Assembly: GCA_016873525.1 (NCBI GenBank)
Contig: VGXD01000099.1
Span: forward strand, 1-7,444
Origin: Nitrospira sp.
GTDB lineage: Bacteria > Nitrospirota > Nitrospiria > Nitrospirales > Nitrospiraceae
Direction: 5' to 3'
Length of the DNA: 7,444 nt
Part shown: positions 1 through 6,475 of the stretch, piece after piece
How the letters are laid out: every line of letters begins with the position of its first letter
Position numbering within the stretch: position 1 is the stretch's first letter
Position numbers and translations under genes: made by a program
The notes under the pieces: model-generated
The model's database searches: none
What the model saw: only the letters and a program-made list of their open reading frames with translations
Told to the model about the DNA's origin: nothing

Positions 1-251
1 CGATCATGCAACTGGCGCGCGAGCGGAACATCCCCGTCCTCGAAGAGCGCTTCACGCGCGACGCCATGTATGTGGCCGATGAAGTGTTCCTGACCGGCAC
101 GGCGGCGGAAATCACGCCGGTCCGTGAAATCGACGGCCGTCGCATCGGCGCCGGCACTCGGGGCCCTGTGACGACCGACCTGCAAAAGACCTTCTTCGAG
201 ATCGTGCGCGGCGAAGAATCGGCGCACGCGTCCTGGCTCACTCGCGTCTAG
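1..251 (+). CDS. ilvE: Branched-chain amino acid aminotransferase, C-terminal part (5' end outside window)
   Basis: PLP-dependent class IV aminotransferase that interconverts valine, leucine and isoleucine with their 2-oxo acids, using glutamate/2-oxoglutarate; cytoplasmic, last step of branched-chain amino acid synthesis. Only the last 82 residues are visible (codons from position 3, stop TAG at 249-251). The frame is open to the window edge, so the start lies upstream; the first ATG at position 6 is an internal methionine. The segment EVFLTGTAAEITPVREIDGR is the family hallmark near the C-terminus: the TGTA loop helps hold the cofactor phosphate and EITPV follows it in IlvE proteins. The tail (GPVTTDLQKTFFEIVRGE) also fits IlvE, where it closes the small domain. 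The gene converges on secG, which ends about 105 bp away on the other strand. D-amino acid transaminase and aminodeoxychorismate lyase are related folds, but the GTAAEITPV form favours IlvE. Confidence 0.9.
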   Translation, partial: IMQLARERNIPVLEERFTRDAMYVADEVFLTGTAAEITPVREIDGRRIGAGTRGPVTTDLQKTFFEIVRGEESAHASWLTRV

Positions 252-287
252 ATCAGCACGCAGCCTTCAGTCATCAGCGTTCAGCTA

Positions 288-317
288 AGGGGAAAAAGGA
301 GGAACGGACTCCGTCCG
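288..317 (-). terminator. Probable rho-independent terminator of the gap-pgk-tpiA-secG operon
   Basis: Reading the minus strand past the secG stop, a short GC hairpin CGGAC-GGA-GTCCG (305-317) is followed after a few bases by a pyrimidine run ending in five T (TTCCTCCTTTTT, 293-304 complement). The stem is only 5 bp, so strength is uncertain. A larger imperfect stem (268-285 with 326-343, 13 of 18 positions complementary) encloses it and could help stop transcripts arriving from both converging genes. Confidence 0.45.
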
Positions 318-355
318 CCGAGCTTGCTGACGGCTGATTGCCGACAGCTTCTTGG

Positions 356-730
356 TTACGGCTTGGCTTGGGCCGGGGCGGTCTGGCTTGCCGATGGGGC
401 CTGGGAGGTTTCCTTGGGCTTGGCGTCCTGGGGCGGGGTCGTCGTGGCAGGGGACGTGGTGGTGGTTTTCTGGTTCAAGTCGATGACGGTGGAAGAGAAG
501 GTCCGTTCTCTGGAGAGGATGGCCAGGCTGAGCGAGGTCAGCATGAACACAACGGCGGCCCCCACCGTGACCTTGCTCAAGAACGTACCCGGTCCGCGGC
601 TTCCGAACACCGTCTGGCTGGAACCGCCGAACGCGGCTCCGATCTCGGCGCCCTTCCCGGCCTGAAGCAGGATGGCCCCGATCATCAAGAGGCAGACGAT
701 GACGTGAATGACGACGGCCAGGGTATACAT
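356..730 (-). CDS. secG: Protein translocase subunit SecG
   Basis: Small integral membrane subunit of the SecYEG channel that supports SecA-driven protein export. The product is 124 residues. Two membrane segments are visible at about residues 3-22 and 51-72, joined by a conserved cytoplasmic loop (GKGAEIGAAFGGSSQTVFG, 25-43), the classic SecG signature. The C-terminal tail (about 88-124) is rich in Thr, Pro, Ala and Gln, low complexity and poorly conserved in general. A longer reading in the same frame reaches 826, but the ATG at 730 is preferred: AAGGAG lies 5 bases before it and the protein then begins MYTLAVV directly with the first membrane helix, as in homologues. It is the last gene of the operon, 55 bp after tpiA. 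Linkage of secG to tpiA is frequent in bacteria. Confidence 0.93.
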   Translation of the reverse strand: MYTLAVVIHVIVCLLMIGAILLQAGKGAEIGAAFGGSSQTVFGSRGPGTFLSKVTVGAAVVFMLTSLSLAILSRERTFSSTVIDLNQKTTTTSPATTTPPQDAKPKETSQAPSASQTAPAQAKP

Positions 731-785
731 AGCGCTCCTTCTTCGGACCTGCCTACTTTGATTCAGTGCTGCGTCTTGCGCCAAC

Positions 786-1574
786 TCAGGCGGGGAGTGC
801 CTGGGCAAGAGCGACGATTGTAGCAAAAGAGTGCGGGTCCAGACAAGCCCCTCCGACCAAAGCTCCGTCTATCTGGGTGGAGGCCAGGAACGAACCGGCG
901 TTTTCCGGCGTGACGCTGCCTCCATAGAGAATGCGGACCTGTTGCCCGGCGTCGTGCTGCCATCGGTCTGCCAGCGCGCCGCGCAGCGTTTCGTGGACGG
1001 CGGCGGCCTGTGCGGCCGTGGCGGCCCGGCCGTTTCCGATGGCCCAGACCGGCTCGTAGGCGATGGTGATCCGGGCAAGATCGTCCGCCGAGACGCCGTC
1101 GAGGCAGGCGAAAAGCTGAGTGAGCACGATCGAGTCGGTTCGGCCGGCTTCGCGGTCGGCGAGGGATTCCCCCAGACAGAGAATCGGTCGCAACCCGTGT
1201 TGGAGCGCGGCGCGGACTTTTTTGTTGATCCCGTCGTCGCGGTCGCCGAAGAGCTGCCGCCGTTCCGAATGGCCCAGGATGACGGCCTGACAACCCAGGT
1301 CTTTCAGCATCGGGGCCGAGATTTCGCCGGTAAACGCGCCCTTCTCTTCCCAGAAAAGATTTTGCGCCGCGAGGGTGAAGGGGAAGGAGGAGGGGGCGGC
1401 TTGTGCGGCGGCTTGCAGCGCGGTAAAGGGGGGGGCCAGGACCACCTCGACTCGCTCGGTCGAGCCGTAGGCCCCCAGGGTCGGCGCCAACTCGGCGAGG
1501 CGATGCACGAAGGCCGCCGCTTCGGATGCGGTCTTGTGCATTTTCCAGTTGCCTGCGATGAGTCGTCGGCGCAC
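786..1574 (-). CDS. tpiA: Triosephosphate isomerase
   Basis: Interconverts dihydroxyacetone phosphate and glyceraldehyde 3-phosphate in glycolysis and gluconeogenesis; cytoplasmic TIM-barrel homodimer. The 262-residue length is normal. Visible active-site elements: AGNWKMHK with Asn9 and Lys11; ILGHSERR with the electrophilic His102; AYEPVWAIGNG with catalytic Glu174 followed by the flexible phosphate-gripping loop 6; ILYGGSV (215-221) and GALVGGACL (237-245), which bind phosphate. The start is GTG at 1574, with GAGGAG three bases upstream; spacing is tight, but no other start codon fits the conserved N-terminus. It begins 46 bp after the pgk stop and ends 55 bp before secG, so it is probably read from the gap promoter. 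Nothing suggests loss of activity. Confidence 0.97.
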   Translation of the reverse strand: MRRRLIAGNWKMHKTASEAAAFVHRLAELAPTLGAYGSTERVEVVLAPPFTALQAAAQAAPSSFPFTLAAQNLFWEEKGAFTGEISAPMLKDLGCQAVILGHSERRQLFGDRDDGINKKVRAALQHGLRPILCLGESLADREAGRTDSIVLTQLFACLDGVSADDLARITIAYEPVWAIGNGRAATAAQAAAVHETLRGALADRWQHDAGQQVRILYGGSVTPENAGSFLASTQIDGALVGGACLDPHSFATIVALAQALPA

Positions 1575-1620
1575 GGGCTCCTCGGTGGGCCTGTCACGGC
1601 GCGAGGGCGGAGGCCTCGAT

Positions 1621-2820
1621 TCAGTGTTCGTTGTCCGGCAGGGCCGCCAGGCCCGGGAGCGTCTTGCCTTCCAGAAGTTCCAAGGCCGCGCCTCCGCCGG
1701 TGGAGATGAAGGACATGCTTTCCGATTCCCCCGCCCGGTGGACCGCCAGGGCCGTGTCTCCTCCGCCGACGATGGTCAAGGCATAGGCGTTGGCGACGGC
1801 GTGGGCGATGGAGAGGGTGCCGCGCGCGTAGGCGTCCGTTTCGAACATCCCCATCGGGCCGTTCCACAGGATGGTCTTGGCGTTTTGGATCGCCTCGCTG
1901 AACAGCTTGACGGAGGCGGGGCCGATATCCAGCCCGTACCAACCTTTCGGGATTTCCTGCACCGGCACGAGCTTGGTCTCCGCGCCAGGCTCACGACTGG
2001 CCGCTACGACGCAGTCCACCGGCAGGTAAAATTTGACCCCGCGTGAAAAGGCGTGTTCCTGGACGCCCCGCGCGAAGTCCAGCATGTCGTGTTCGACAAG
2101 CGAGTTGCCGATCTCGTAGCCCATGGCCTTGATGAAGGTGAAGGCCATGCCGCCGCCGATGATGACCTTGTCCACGCGCTTGCCCAGGTTCTCGATGACG
2201 CCGATCTTGCCCGAGACCTTGGCGCCGCCCAGGATCGCCACGAAGGGGCGCATGGGGTTGGCCACCGCGCCTTCGAGGTACTCGACTTCTTTTTTCAACA
2301 AGTAGCCGGCCGCCGCCTCCTTGATGAACTTCGTGATCCCGACGATGGAGGCGTGGGAGCGGTGCGCGGCGCCGAAGGCGTCGTTGATGTAGATGTCGCC
2401 GAGGGAGGCCAGGGCCTTGGAAAAGGCTTCGTCGTTGGTTTCTTCTTCCGGGTGAAAGCGGAGGTTTTCCAGCAGGAGCACGTCGCCGGGCTTCATTGCG
2501 GCGACCAGTTTCTCCACCGAGGGGCCGATGCAGTCCGGCGCAAAGGCCACGTCCTTGCCGAGAAACCGCTGGAGCCGCTTGGCCACGGGGGCCAGGCTGT
2601 AGCGCGGGTCCGGTTTGCCCTGGGGGCGGCCCAGGTGCGAGCAGAGGATGATCTTGGCGCCTTCATCCACGGCGCGGTTGATGGTCGGGAGGGTGGATCG
2701 GATGCGGGTGTCGTCCGTGATCTGATGGGCGTCATCGAGCGGGACGTTGAAGTCGGCGCGGATGATGACGCGCTTGTTGCGCAGGTCGACGCTCTCGATC
2801 GTCCGTTTGTGGATGTTCAT
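1621..2820 (-). CDS. pgk: Phosphoglycerate kinase
   Basis: Transfers phosphate between 1,3-bisphosphoglycerate and ADP, giving 3-phosphoglycerate and ATP; cytoplasmic monomer. The length of 399 residues is typical. N-terminal 3-phosphoglycerate domain: RADFNVPL (21-28), SHLGRP (61-66), LLENLRFHPEE (116-126) and DAFGAAHR (147-154) carry the basic patch and substrate loop. C-terminal nucleotide domain: GGAKVSGK (198-205), IIGGGMAFTF (220-229), WNGPMGMFE (319-327), GGGDTA (352-357) and STGGGA (373-378). The start is the ATG at 2818-2820, with GGAG six bases upstream; the stop is TGA. It lies 95 bp downstream of gap and 46 bp upstream of tpiA, between the two enzymes on either side of it in the pathway, supporting one transcript. 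Confidence 0.98.
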   Translation of the reverse strand: MNIHKRTIESVDLRNKRVIIRADFNVPLDDAHQITDDTRIRSTLPTINRAVDEGAKIILCSHLGRPQGKPDPRYSLAPVAKRLQRFLGKDVAFAPDCIGPSVEKLVAAMKPGDVLLLENLRFHPEEETNDEAFSKALASLGDIYINDAFGAAHRSHASIVGITKFIKEAAAGYLLKKEVEYLEGAVANPMRPFVAILGGAKVSGKIGVIENLGKRVDKVIIGGGMAFTFIKAMGYEIGNSLVEHDMLDFARGVQEHAFSRGVKFYLPVDCVVAASREPGAETKLVPVQEIPKGWYGLDIGPASVKLFSEAIQNAKTILWNGPMGMFETDAYARGTLSIAHAVANAYALTIVGGGDTALAVHRAGESESMSFISTGGGAALELLEGKTLPGLAALPDNEH

Positions 2821-2915
2821 GCGCGCTCCATTCCCTATCCGGTGTGTCCCGCTTGGGTCCGGCGACGCTGGCGGACGTTGGCGCGGGGAATCGATCTAGC
2901 AGAGGGGCGAGGCCG

Positions 2916-3920
2916 TCACGACTTCGCCGCGATAAACTTGATGAGGTCCCGGATCCGGCACGAATAGCCCCATTCGTTGTCGTACCAGGCGAGGACCTTC
3001 ACCATGCGATGGTCCAGGCTCATGGTCAGCGGCGCGTCCAGCGTGGCCGAGTGGGGATCGCCGTTCTGGTCCGTCGAGACGATCGGGGCCTCGGAATATT
3101 TCAGGATGCCCTTCAACGGCCCCTCCGCGGCCTTGCGGAACGCGGCGTTCACCGTGGCCGGGTCGCAGTCCTTCTCCGTTTCCACCGTCAGGTCCACGAT
3201 CGACACGTTGGGCGTCGGCACCCGGATGGCCATGCCGTCCATCTTGCCCTTGAGTTGGGGGATGACCAAATGCAGCGCCTTGGCCGCGCCGGTGCTGGTG
3301 GGGATCATGGAGAGGGCCGCGGCCCTAGCGCGCCGCAGGTCCTTGTGCGGCAGATCCAGCAGCTGCTGATCGTTGGTATAAGAATGGATCGTCGTCATGA
3401 TGCCGTGGCGGATGCCGAAGTTGTCCAGCAGCACCTTGGCCACCGGGGCCAGGCAGTTGGTCGTGCAGGACGCGTTGGAGATGATCTGGTGCTTCTGCGG
3501 ATCGTAGGTGTTCTCGTTCACGCCCAGGACGACCGTCACGTCCGCATCCTTGGCCGGGGCCGAGATGATCACCCGCTTGGCGCCGGCCGAGAGGTGCTTG
3601 CTGGCCCCTTCGCGGTCCGTGAAGTGCCCGGTGGATTCGATGACCAAATCCACGCCCAGGTCTTTCCAGGGCAGCTCCTTGGGATCTCTCTTAGCCAGAA
3701 TCTTGATCGATTTGCCGTTGACGACGATTTCGCCGTCGCTGGCTTGCACGTCGGCATCCAGCGTCCCGTGTACCGAGTCATATTTCAGGAGATAAGCCAG
3801 GGTCTTGGCGTCCGTGAGGTCGTTGATCGCGACAAAGTCGAAGGCCGGATCGCCGAGCGCCGCCCGAAAAACATTGCGCCCGATCCGCCCGAACCCGTTG
3901 ATCCCGATACGAATAGCCAT
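2916..3920 (-). CDS. gap: Glyceraldehyde-3-phosphate dehydrogenase (phosphorylating, type I)
   Basis: Oxidises glyceraldehyde 3-phosphate with NAD(P)+ and phosphate to 1,3-bisphosphoglycerate; cytoplasmic homotetramer. The product is 334 residues, normal for the family. The Rossmann cofactor site is NGFGRIGR (8-15). Asp34 in AINDLTD is the residue that usually favours NAD+ over NADP+ (inference). The catalytic cysteine is Cys152 in SNASCTTNC, and the general base is His179 in TIHSYTND. The C-terminal WYDNEWGYS (312-320) is typical. The ATG at 3920 gives the canonical MAIRIGINGFG start; eight extra in-frame residues back to a TTG at 3944 are not expected. GAGGAG precedes the ATG by 12 bases, a rather long spacing. 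It is the first gene of the operon and is expressed from the promoter at 3984-4012. Confidence 0.97.
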   Translation of the reverse strand: MAIRIGINGFGRIGRNVFRAALGDPAFDFVAINDLTDAKTLAYLLKYDSVHGTLDADVQASDGEIVVNGKSIKILAKRDPKELPWKDLGVDLVIESTGHFTDREGASKHLSAGAKRVIISAPAKDADVTVVLGVNENTYDPQKHQIISNASCTTNCLAPVAKVLLDNFGIRHGIMTTIHSYTNDQQLLDLPHKDLRRARAAALSMIPTSTGAAKALHLVIPQLKGKMDGMAIRVPTPNVSIVDLTVETEKDCDPATVNAAFRKAAEGPLKGILKYSEAPIVSTDQNGDPHSATLDAPLTMSLDHRMVKVLAWYDNEWGYSCRIRDLIKFIAAKS

Positions 3921-3951
3921 GCCTGCGTCATGCTCCTCAGTCAAAATGAAA

Positions 3952-3974
3952 TGCCGGCCGAACCGCGACCGGCA
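3952..3974 (-). other. 5' leader hairpin of the gap operon mRNA
   Basis: Perfect 6-bp inverted repeat TGCCGG/CCGGCA around an 11-base loop, just inside the predicted transcript start (about 3977) and followed on the minus strand by a T-rich stretch (TTTCATTTT) and then the ribosome binding site of gap. It could shield the 5' end of the message or act as a weak attenuator. The role is inferred; only the repeat is seen. Confidence 0.4.
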
Positions 3975-3983
3975 AGAGAGCGA

Positions 3984-4012
3984 ATAGTACCCAGGCGGGA
4001 TGGTGATGTCAA
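3984..4012 (-). promoter_or_regulatory. Sigma70-type promoter of the gap-pgk-tpiA-secG operon
   Basis: On the minus strand a consensus -35 box TTGACA (complement of 4007-4012) is separated by exactly 17 bases from TACTAT (complement of 3984-3989), which matches 4 of 6 bases of the -10 consensus. Transcription would start near 3977, giving a leader of about 57 bases before the gap ATG. No other promoter of this quality was seen between the four genes. Confidence 0.72.
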
Positions 4013-4024
4013 GGTCGTTGAGGG

Positions 4025-4273
4025 TGGATGGGGGTGGCCGGATTCCCCTTCGTGCTCGCGCAACGCGCGGCCTCGGAAGGCCGGCGAGGGAGCAGCCGGA
4101 CCATCCTTCTTGCTCGCAGAGGCCGCACGATCAGAATGTGCTCCCTCGATGCGCGCAGTAAAGGATGGCCCCGCTACTCCCTGCTTGGAGAAAGCGTGAT
4201 GACAAGGAAAGGGAGTCGGGTGGCCCTCGTCGGACGCGCGCAGTTGGAAGGGCAATCCGGCCGCCCCCATCCA
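4025..4273. repeat. R1: 249-bp nested palindromic repeat element
   Basis: The ends are inverted copies of each other: 4025-4051 and 4247-4273 match at 25 of 27 positions. Inside, 4087-4108 and 4161-4182 form a second inverted pair (19 of 22), and 4085-4094 with 4139-4148 a third, competing 10-bp perfect pair. The segment 4054-4082 recurs inverted at 6533-6561 (28 of 29), and 4139-4156 recurs directly at 6505-6522 (16 of 18). Open frames run through it on both strands (4028-4327 and 3941-4270), but their products look unlike proteins and follow the palindrome, so they are not called as genes. It resembles a MITE or REP-type dispersed element; no target-site duplication was found at its edges. 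Confidence 0.75.
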
Positions 4274-4676
4274 TTTGATTTAGATTATGTGAGTATGCGA
4301 GAACGGGGAAAACCGGAGGACGTGTGAAGCGTGAACGGCCGCGCTTCGTACAACCAAGCTCTGATGCTCGCTCCAGCAGCCCAGCCCTTCATGCGGATGA
4401 GTGGAAAACTTAAGAGGCGTGCGCTGCCGCCAGTTGTGTTCCGCCGCCTCCGGCGATAGGCGGAAAATCCTCCCACTCGCCTTCACACGCTGGGTTTGGG
4501 GAGGAAAGATGAAAACCAGCGGGATGCGCCGGCCCTTCATTGCAAAGCAAATTTCGAAGTGGGATTTGGCTAAACGAGTGTGTGCTTCAAGCCTGCCATG
4601 ATTTCGCATGAGGAATGTTCTGAGGAGTATCGTCAGAATATGTGATTGCAAGACCTGACCCTCACGTGACCCTTGG
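4274..4676. other. Intergenic stretch without a supportable gene
   Basis: About 400 bp between R1 and the attC-like site. A 123-residue frame (4280-4651, minus) and a 66-residue frame (4401-4601, plus) exist, but neither shows a recognisable domain or convincing start. Two small inverted repeats are present: GAAGCG/CGCTTC (4326-4331, 4342-4347) and TTCCGCC/GGCGGAA (4439-4445, 4459-4465), the latter containing a nested CGCCG/CGGCG. If the attC-like site is real, 4676 downwards would be the position of a following cassette, and this DNA could be an ORF-less or decayed one. That is inference. Confidence 0.4.
4439..4465. repeat. Small nested hairpin in the intergenic stretch
   Basis: TTCCGCC (4439-4445) and GGCGGAA (4459-4465) are perfect inverted repeats; a competing stem CGCCG/CGGCG (4442-4446, 4451-4455) shares part of the sequence. 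No T-run follows directly on either strand, so it is not called as a terminator. Function unknown. Confidence 0.4.
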
Positions 4677-4741
4677 GTCTAATAGTCGGGTTCAGGCGGG
4701 GGGCGCGTTATCGCCGACGTCGCCTGAACCCGTAGTTAGGC
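4677..4741 (-). other. attC-like integron recombination site
   Basis: Read on the minus strand, in the direction of the ATPase-TIR gene: GCCTAAC (complement of 4735-4741, exact match to the R'' consensus RYYYAAC), spacer TA, arm CGGGTTCAGGCG, a 22-base centre containing a small GGCG/CGCC stem, the perfectly complementary arm CGCCTGAACCCG, spacer ACT, then ATTAGAC (complement of 4677-4683), which fits GTTRRRY except for A in place of the first G. It starts only a few bases after the gene's TGA, the normal position of attC in a cassette. Weak points: the changed first base of R' at the crossover, and 12-bp arms with no extra unpaired base, which attC hairpins normally have. No integrase gene is in the window. 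A plain terminator-like palindrome is the alternative, but there is no T-run. Confidence 0.6.
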
Positions 4742-4745
4742 TTCA

Positions 4746-6218
4746 TCACGAGGCCCGCTCGATAAGTTTGTACACGATATTATCGATTACATCGTTCTGC
4801 CAGTCGGAGGCCTCTGGCTTCCAAGCGTACTTGATCCCTATCGTGTCCTTTGGAATCCCTGGAAAAGCCGTGTCGTCAAGGAAGATAGGGATAACTTCGG
4901 CATCCGCGACTCTCGGCTCGAAGCATTCGCGTTCGAACGTTGGCCAGATCTTGTCCTTGTGGTGGTTGTCCAGAAGGCACACCACTAGCCTACTGGCTGA
5001 GCCAAAGATTCGAAGAAACTCCTTCGACCATGTCCTTCCGAGGTAGTTCGCCTCGTACTGCTCGTCAAAGAAGACGTTGGCGTCCAGTACCGCCAAGCTC
5101 TCAGCGATATGCCTCGCCAAGTCTCTATTCTCGCCTGCGAATGATATTGCAAAATCGAACTCGTAGTCCTTCGGTGCTTCCCGAAAGCCGCAATCGCTGC
5201 GCAGCGCGTTCCAGTCCAGGTGCTTGAGGAAGTAGAAGAGGGCCGGATCCTCAATCGCGAAGTTCTTTGTCTCGGAGTTATAGTAGAAATGCCTTGCACA
5301 CACGGGCTTGGACTGGATGAGGACACTCAGCCGCCGTTCTTTGATGTTATTGATGCTCCCATGCACTTCGGCTTTTGCATTGGACAACTCGTTCAAGTCC
5401 ACAATCGAACTATCCTGTTCGCTGACAGCACGCAGGAGCTTGTAGTAAGGATCGTTGCTAGGTCGGAAGCGCTGGCCGCGGCACAACTCCTTCACTGCGG
5501 GATAGTATGCCGCCTTCAGCCTATCGACTACACGTTGGCGCAGTATGGGTAGATTTATCCCTATGGTCCCTCGCTCCGCGCAAGTCTCGGTGACGCCATT
5601 GAGAGCACAAGCAGACTGGCACAACTGTTGAGTGAGCCAATAGTCGCCGCGACTCTCACTGAAGATCAGTTCAGCGTTCTCGAAGGTAATGTTAAGTTCT
5701 TTGCAGCCGGCATTAATGAGCTCTTGAATCTGAGCGGCGGTGCCAGGTTGAATTCGATGAATGCCCGTTCGCTTGGCAATGTCCGGTACCAGTTGGATGA
5801 GGTCGCTACCGATCTGATTGATGCCGATCAGGACCAGCTTCGGGAGATCTGGGTTGTCGGTGGCCCGCTCGGCGGCGATCTTTGCGATGTCACCTAGAGC
5901 TCCTTGCACATCCTGAGCGAGGCGATGAAAGTCATCGATGACGAACGTGCCTGCGGTTGGCACTTGTGCTACGCGAGCAATCGCAGACACGTGAGTTGCA
6001 TCGCGTGCGGTCAAGTAGGTCGCACTAGCCCCTTCACCTAAACGTTCGAGAATCTTCTTGACGCACGTAGTCTTCCCTGTTCCCGATTGTCCTTCGATGA
6101 CGACGGGCTTGCCAGGGCGGCGAATGTCCAGAAGTATCTCCGTATAATTCGGCGGCGTAACAAACGTAAACTGCGGGACGCCCTCCGTTACGAACACTTC
6201 CTCGACGAGCCGCTTCAT
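4746..6218 (-). CDS. P-loop ATPase with C-terminal TIR domain (candidate anti-phage defence protein)
   Basis: A 490-residue soluble protein with no signal peptide or membrane segment. Residues about 20-200 are an AAA+/STAND-type NTPase: Walker A GQSGTGKT (43-50, Lys49), Walker B TFVIDDFHRL (91-100, Asp95/Asp96) and a sensor-like LVLIGINQIG (128-137). Residues about 255-335 look like a winged-helix segment, ending in FAIEDPALFYFLK. Residues 352-489 are a TIR domain: FDFAISFAGENRD (354-366), VFFDEQYEANYLG (382-394), WSKEFL (397-402), IWPTFERECF (424-433) and EVIPIFLDD (441-449). Glu400 or a nearby glutamate may be the NADase residue, but I cannot assign it with certainty. In known bacterial TIR proteins the domain degrades or cyclises NAD+ after infection is sensed; here the ATPase would be the sensor or switch. 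The start is the ATG at 6218, with AAAGGA six bases upstream. It stands alone between repeats, is lower in GC than its neighbours and ends at an attC-like site, which suggests horizontal gain. Confidence 0.85.
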   Translation of the reverse strand: MKRLVEEVFVTEGVPQFTFVTPPNYTEILLDIRRPGKPVVIEGQSGTGKTTCVKKILERLGEGASATYLTARDATHVSAIARVAQVPTAGTFVIDDFHRLAQDVQGALGDIAKIAAERATDNPDLPKLVLIGINQIGSDLIQLVPDIAKRTGIHRIQPGTAAQIQELINAGCKELNITFENAELIFSESRGDYWLTQQLCQSACALNGVTETCAERGTIGINLPILRQRVVDRLKAAYYPAVKELCRGQRFRPSNDPYYKLLRAVSEQDSSIVDLNELSNAKAEVHGSINNIKERRLSVLIQSKPVCARHFYYNSETKNFAIEDPALFYFLKHLDWNALRSDCGFREAPKDYEFDFAISFAGENRDLARHIAESLAVLDANVFFDEQYEANYLGRTWSKEFLRIFGSASRLVVCLLDNHHKDKIWPTFERECFEPRVADAEVIPIFLDDTAFPGIPKDTIGIKYAWKPEASDWQNDVIDNIVYKLIERAS

Positions 6219-6475
6219 TTGATATCCTTTCCCAACCGCATAAGGGCTAACTAATAAGTGAATCGCTCAGGGGCCAGGGATAAACGCGCGGTCCATCTCA
6301 TTTTGTCTTCTAAACGTCCCAACTAAAAGCATCTACAATGTCTGCTGCTTATGTATTTTTGTCAAGATGCCATAGGCAGGGCATAGATGGCGAAGCCGGG
6401 CCGTCTATCCGGACTTCACGTCCACCGCTATTGCTTTCGGCTGGAGGGGGTGGGCACGGAAACGTTCGGTATGTC
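6219..6475. other. Region upstream of the ATPase-TIR gene, possible cassette edge
   Basis: No gene supported. About 27 bases before the start codon, on the minus strand, lies GTTAGCC (complement of 6245-6251), close to the attC/attI crossover consensus GTTRRRY with one mismatch; it would be a reasonable left edge of the cassette. No second attC palindrome is visible behind it. A TTGACA hexamer (complement of 6360-6365) has no good -10 at the right distance. An imperfect stem (6384-6391 with 6400-6407) is also present. AT content here is higher than in the operon. Confidence 0.35.

Noticed and set aside
831..1709. Long plus-strand open frame opposite tpiA and pgk (292 codons)
   Set aside because: It is the antisense shadow of two well-conserved enzymes in GC-rich DNA and shows no domain.
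2844..4199. 451-codon plus-strand open frame opposite gap
   Set aside because: It is antisense to gap and runs into the R1 repeat; its His-, Arg- and Gly-rich product is typical of a GC-driven shadow frame.
4028..4327. 99-residue open frame on the plus strand across R1
   Set aside because: The frame coincides with the palindromic repeat and the product mirrors repeat sequence; no ribosome binding site or domain was seen.
4377..4480. Search for a second attC site left of the first one
   Set aside because: The nested inverted repeat at 4439-4465 lacks RYYYAAC and GTTRRRY boxes at its sides.
4280..4651. 123-residue open frame on the minus strand
   Set aside because: No recognisable domain or convincing start; kept only as part of the description of the intergenic stretch.
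6337..6365. TTGACA on the minus strand as a promoter for the ATPase-TIR gene
   Set aside because: At 17 bases the matching hexamer is GACATT, only 3 of 6 to consensus, and it lies about 120 bases from the start codon. Not strong enough to call.
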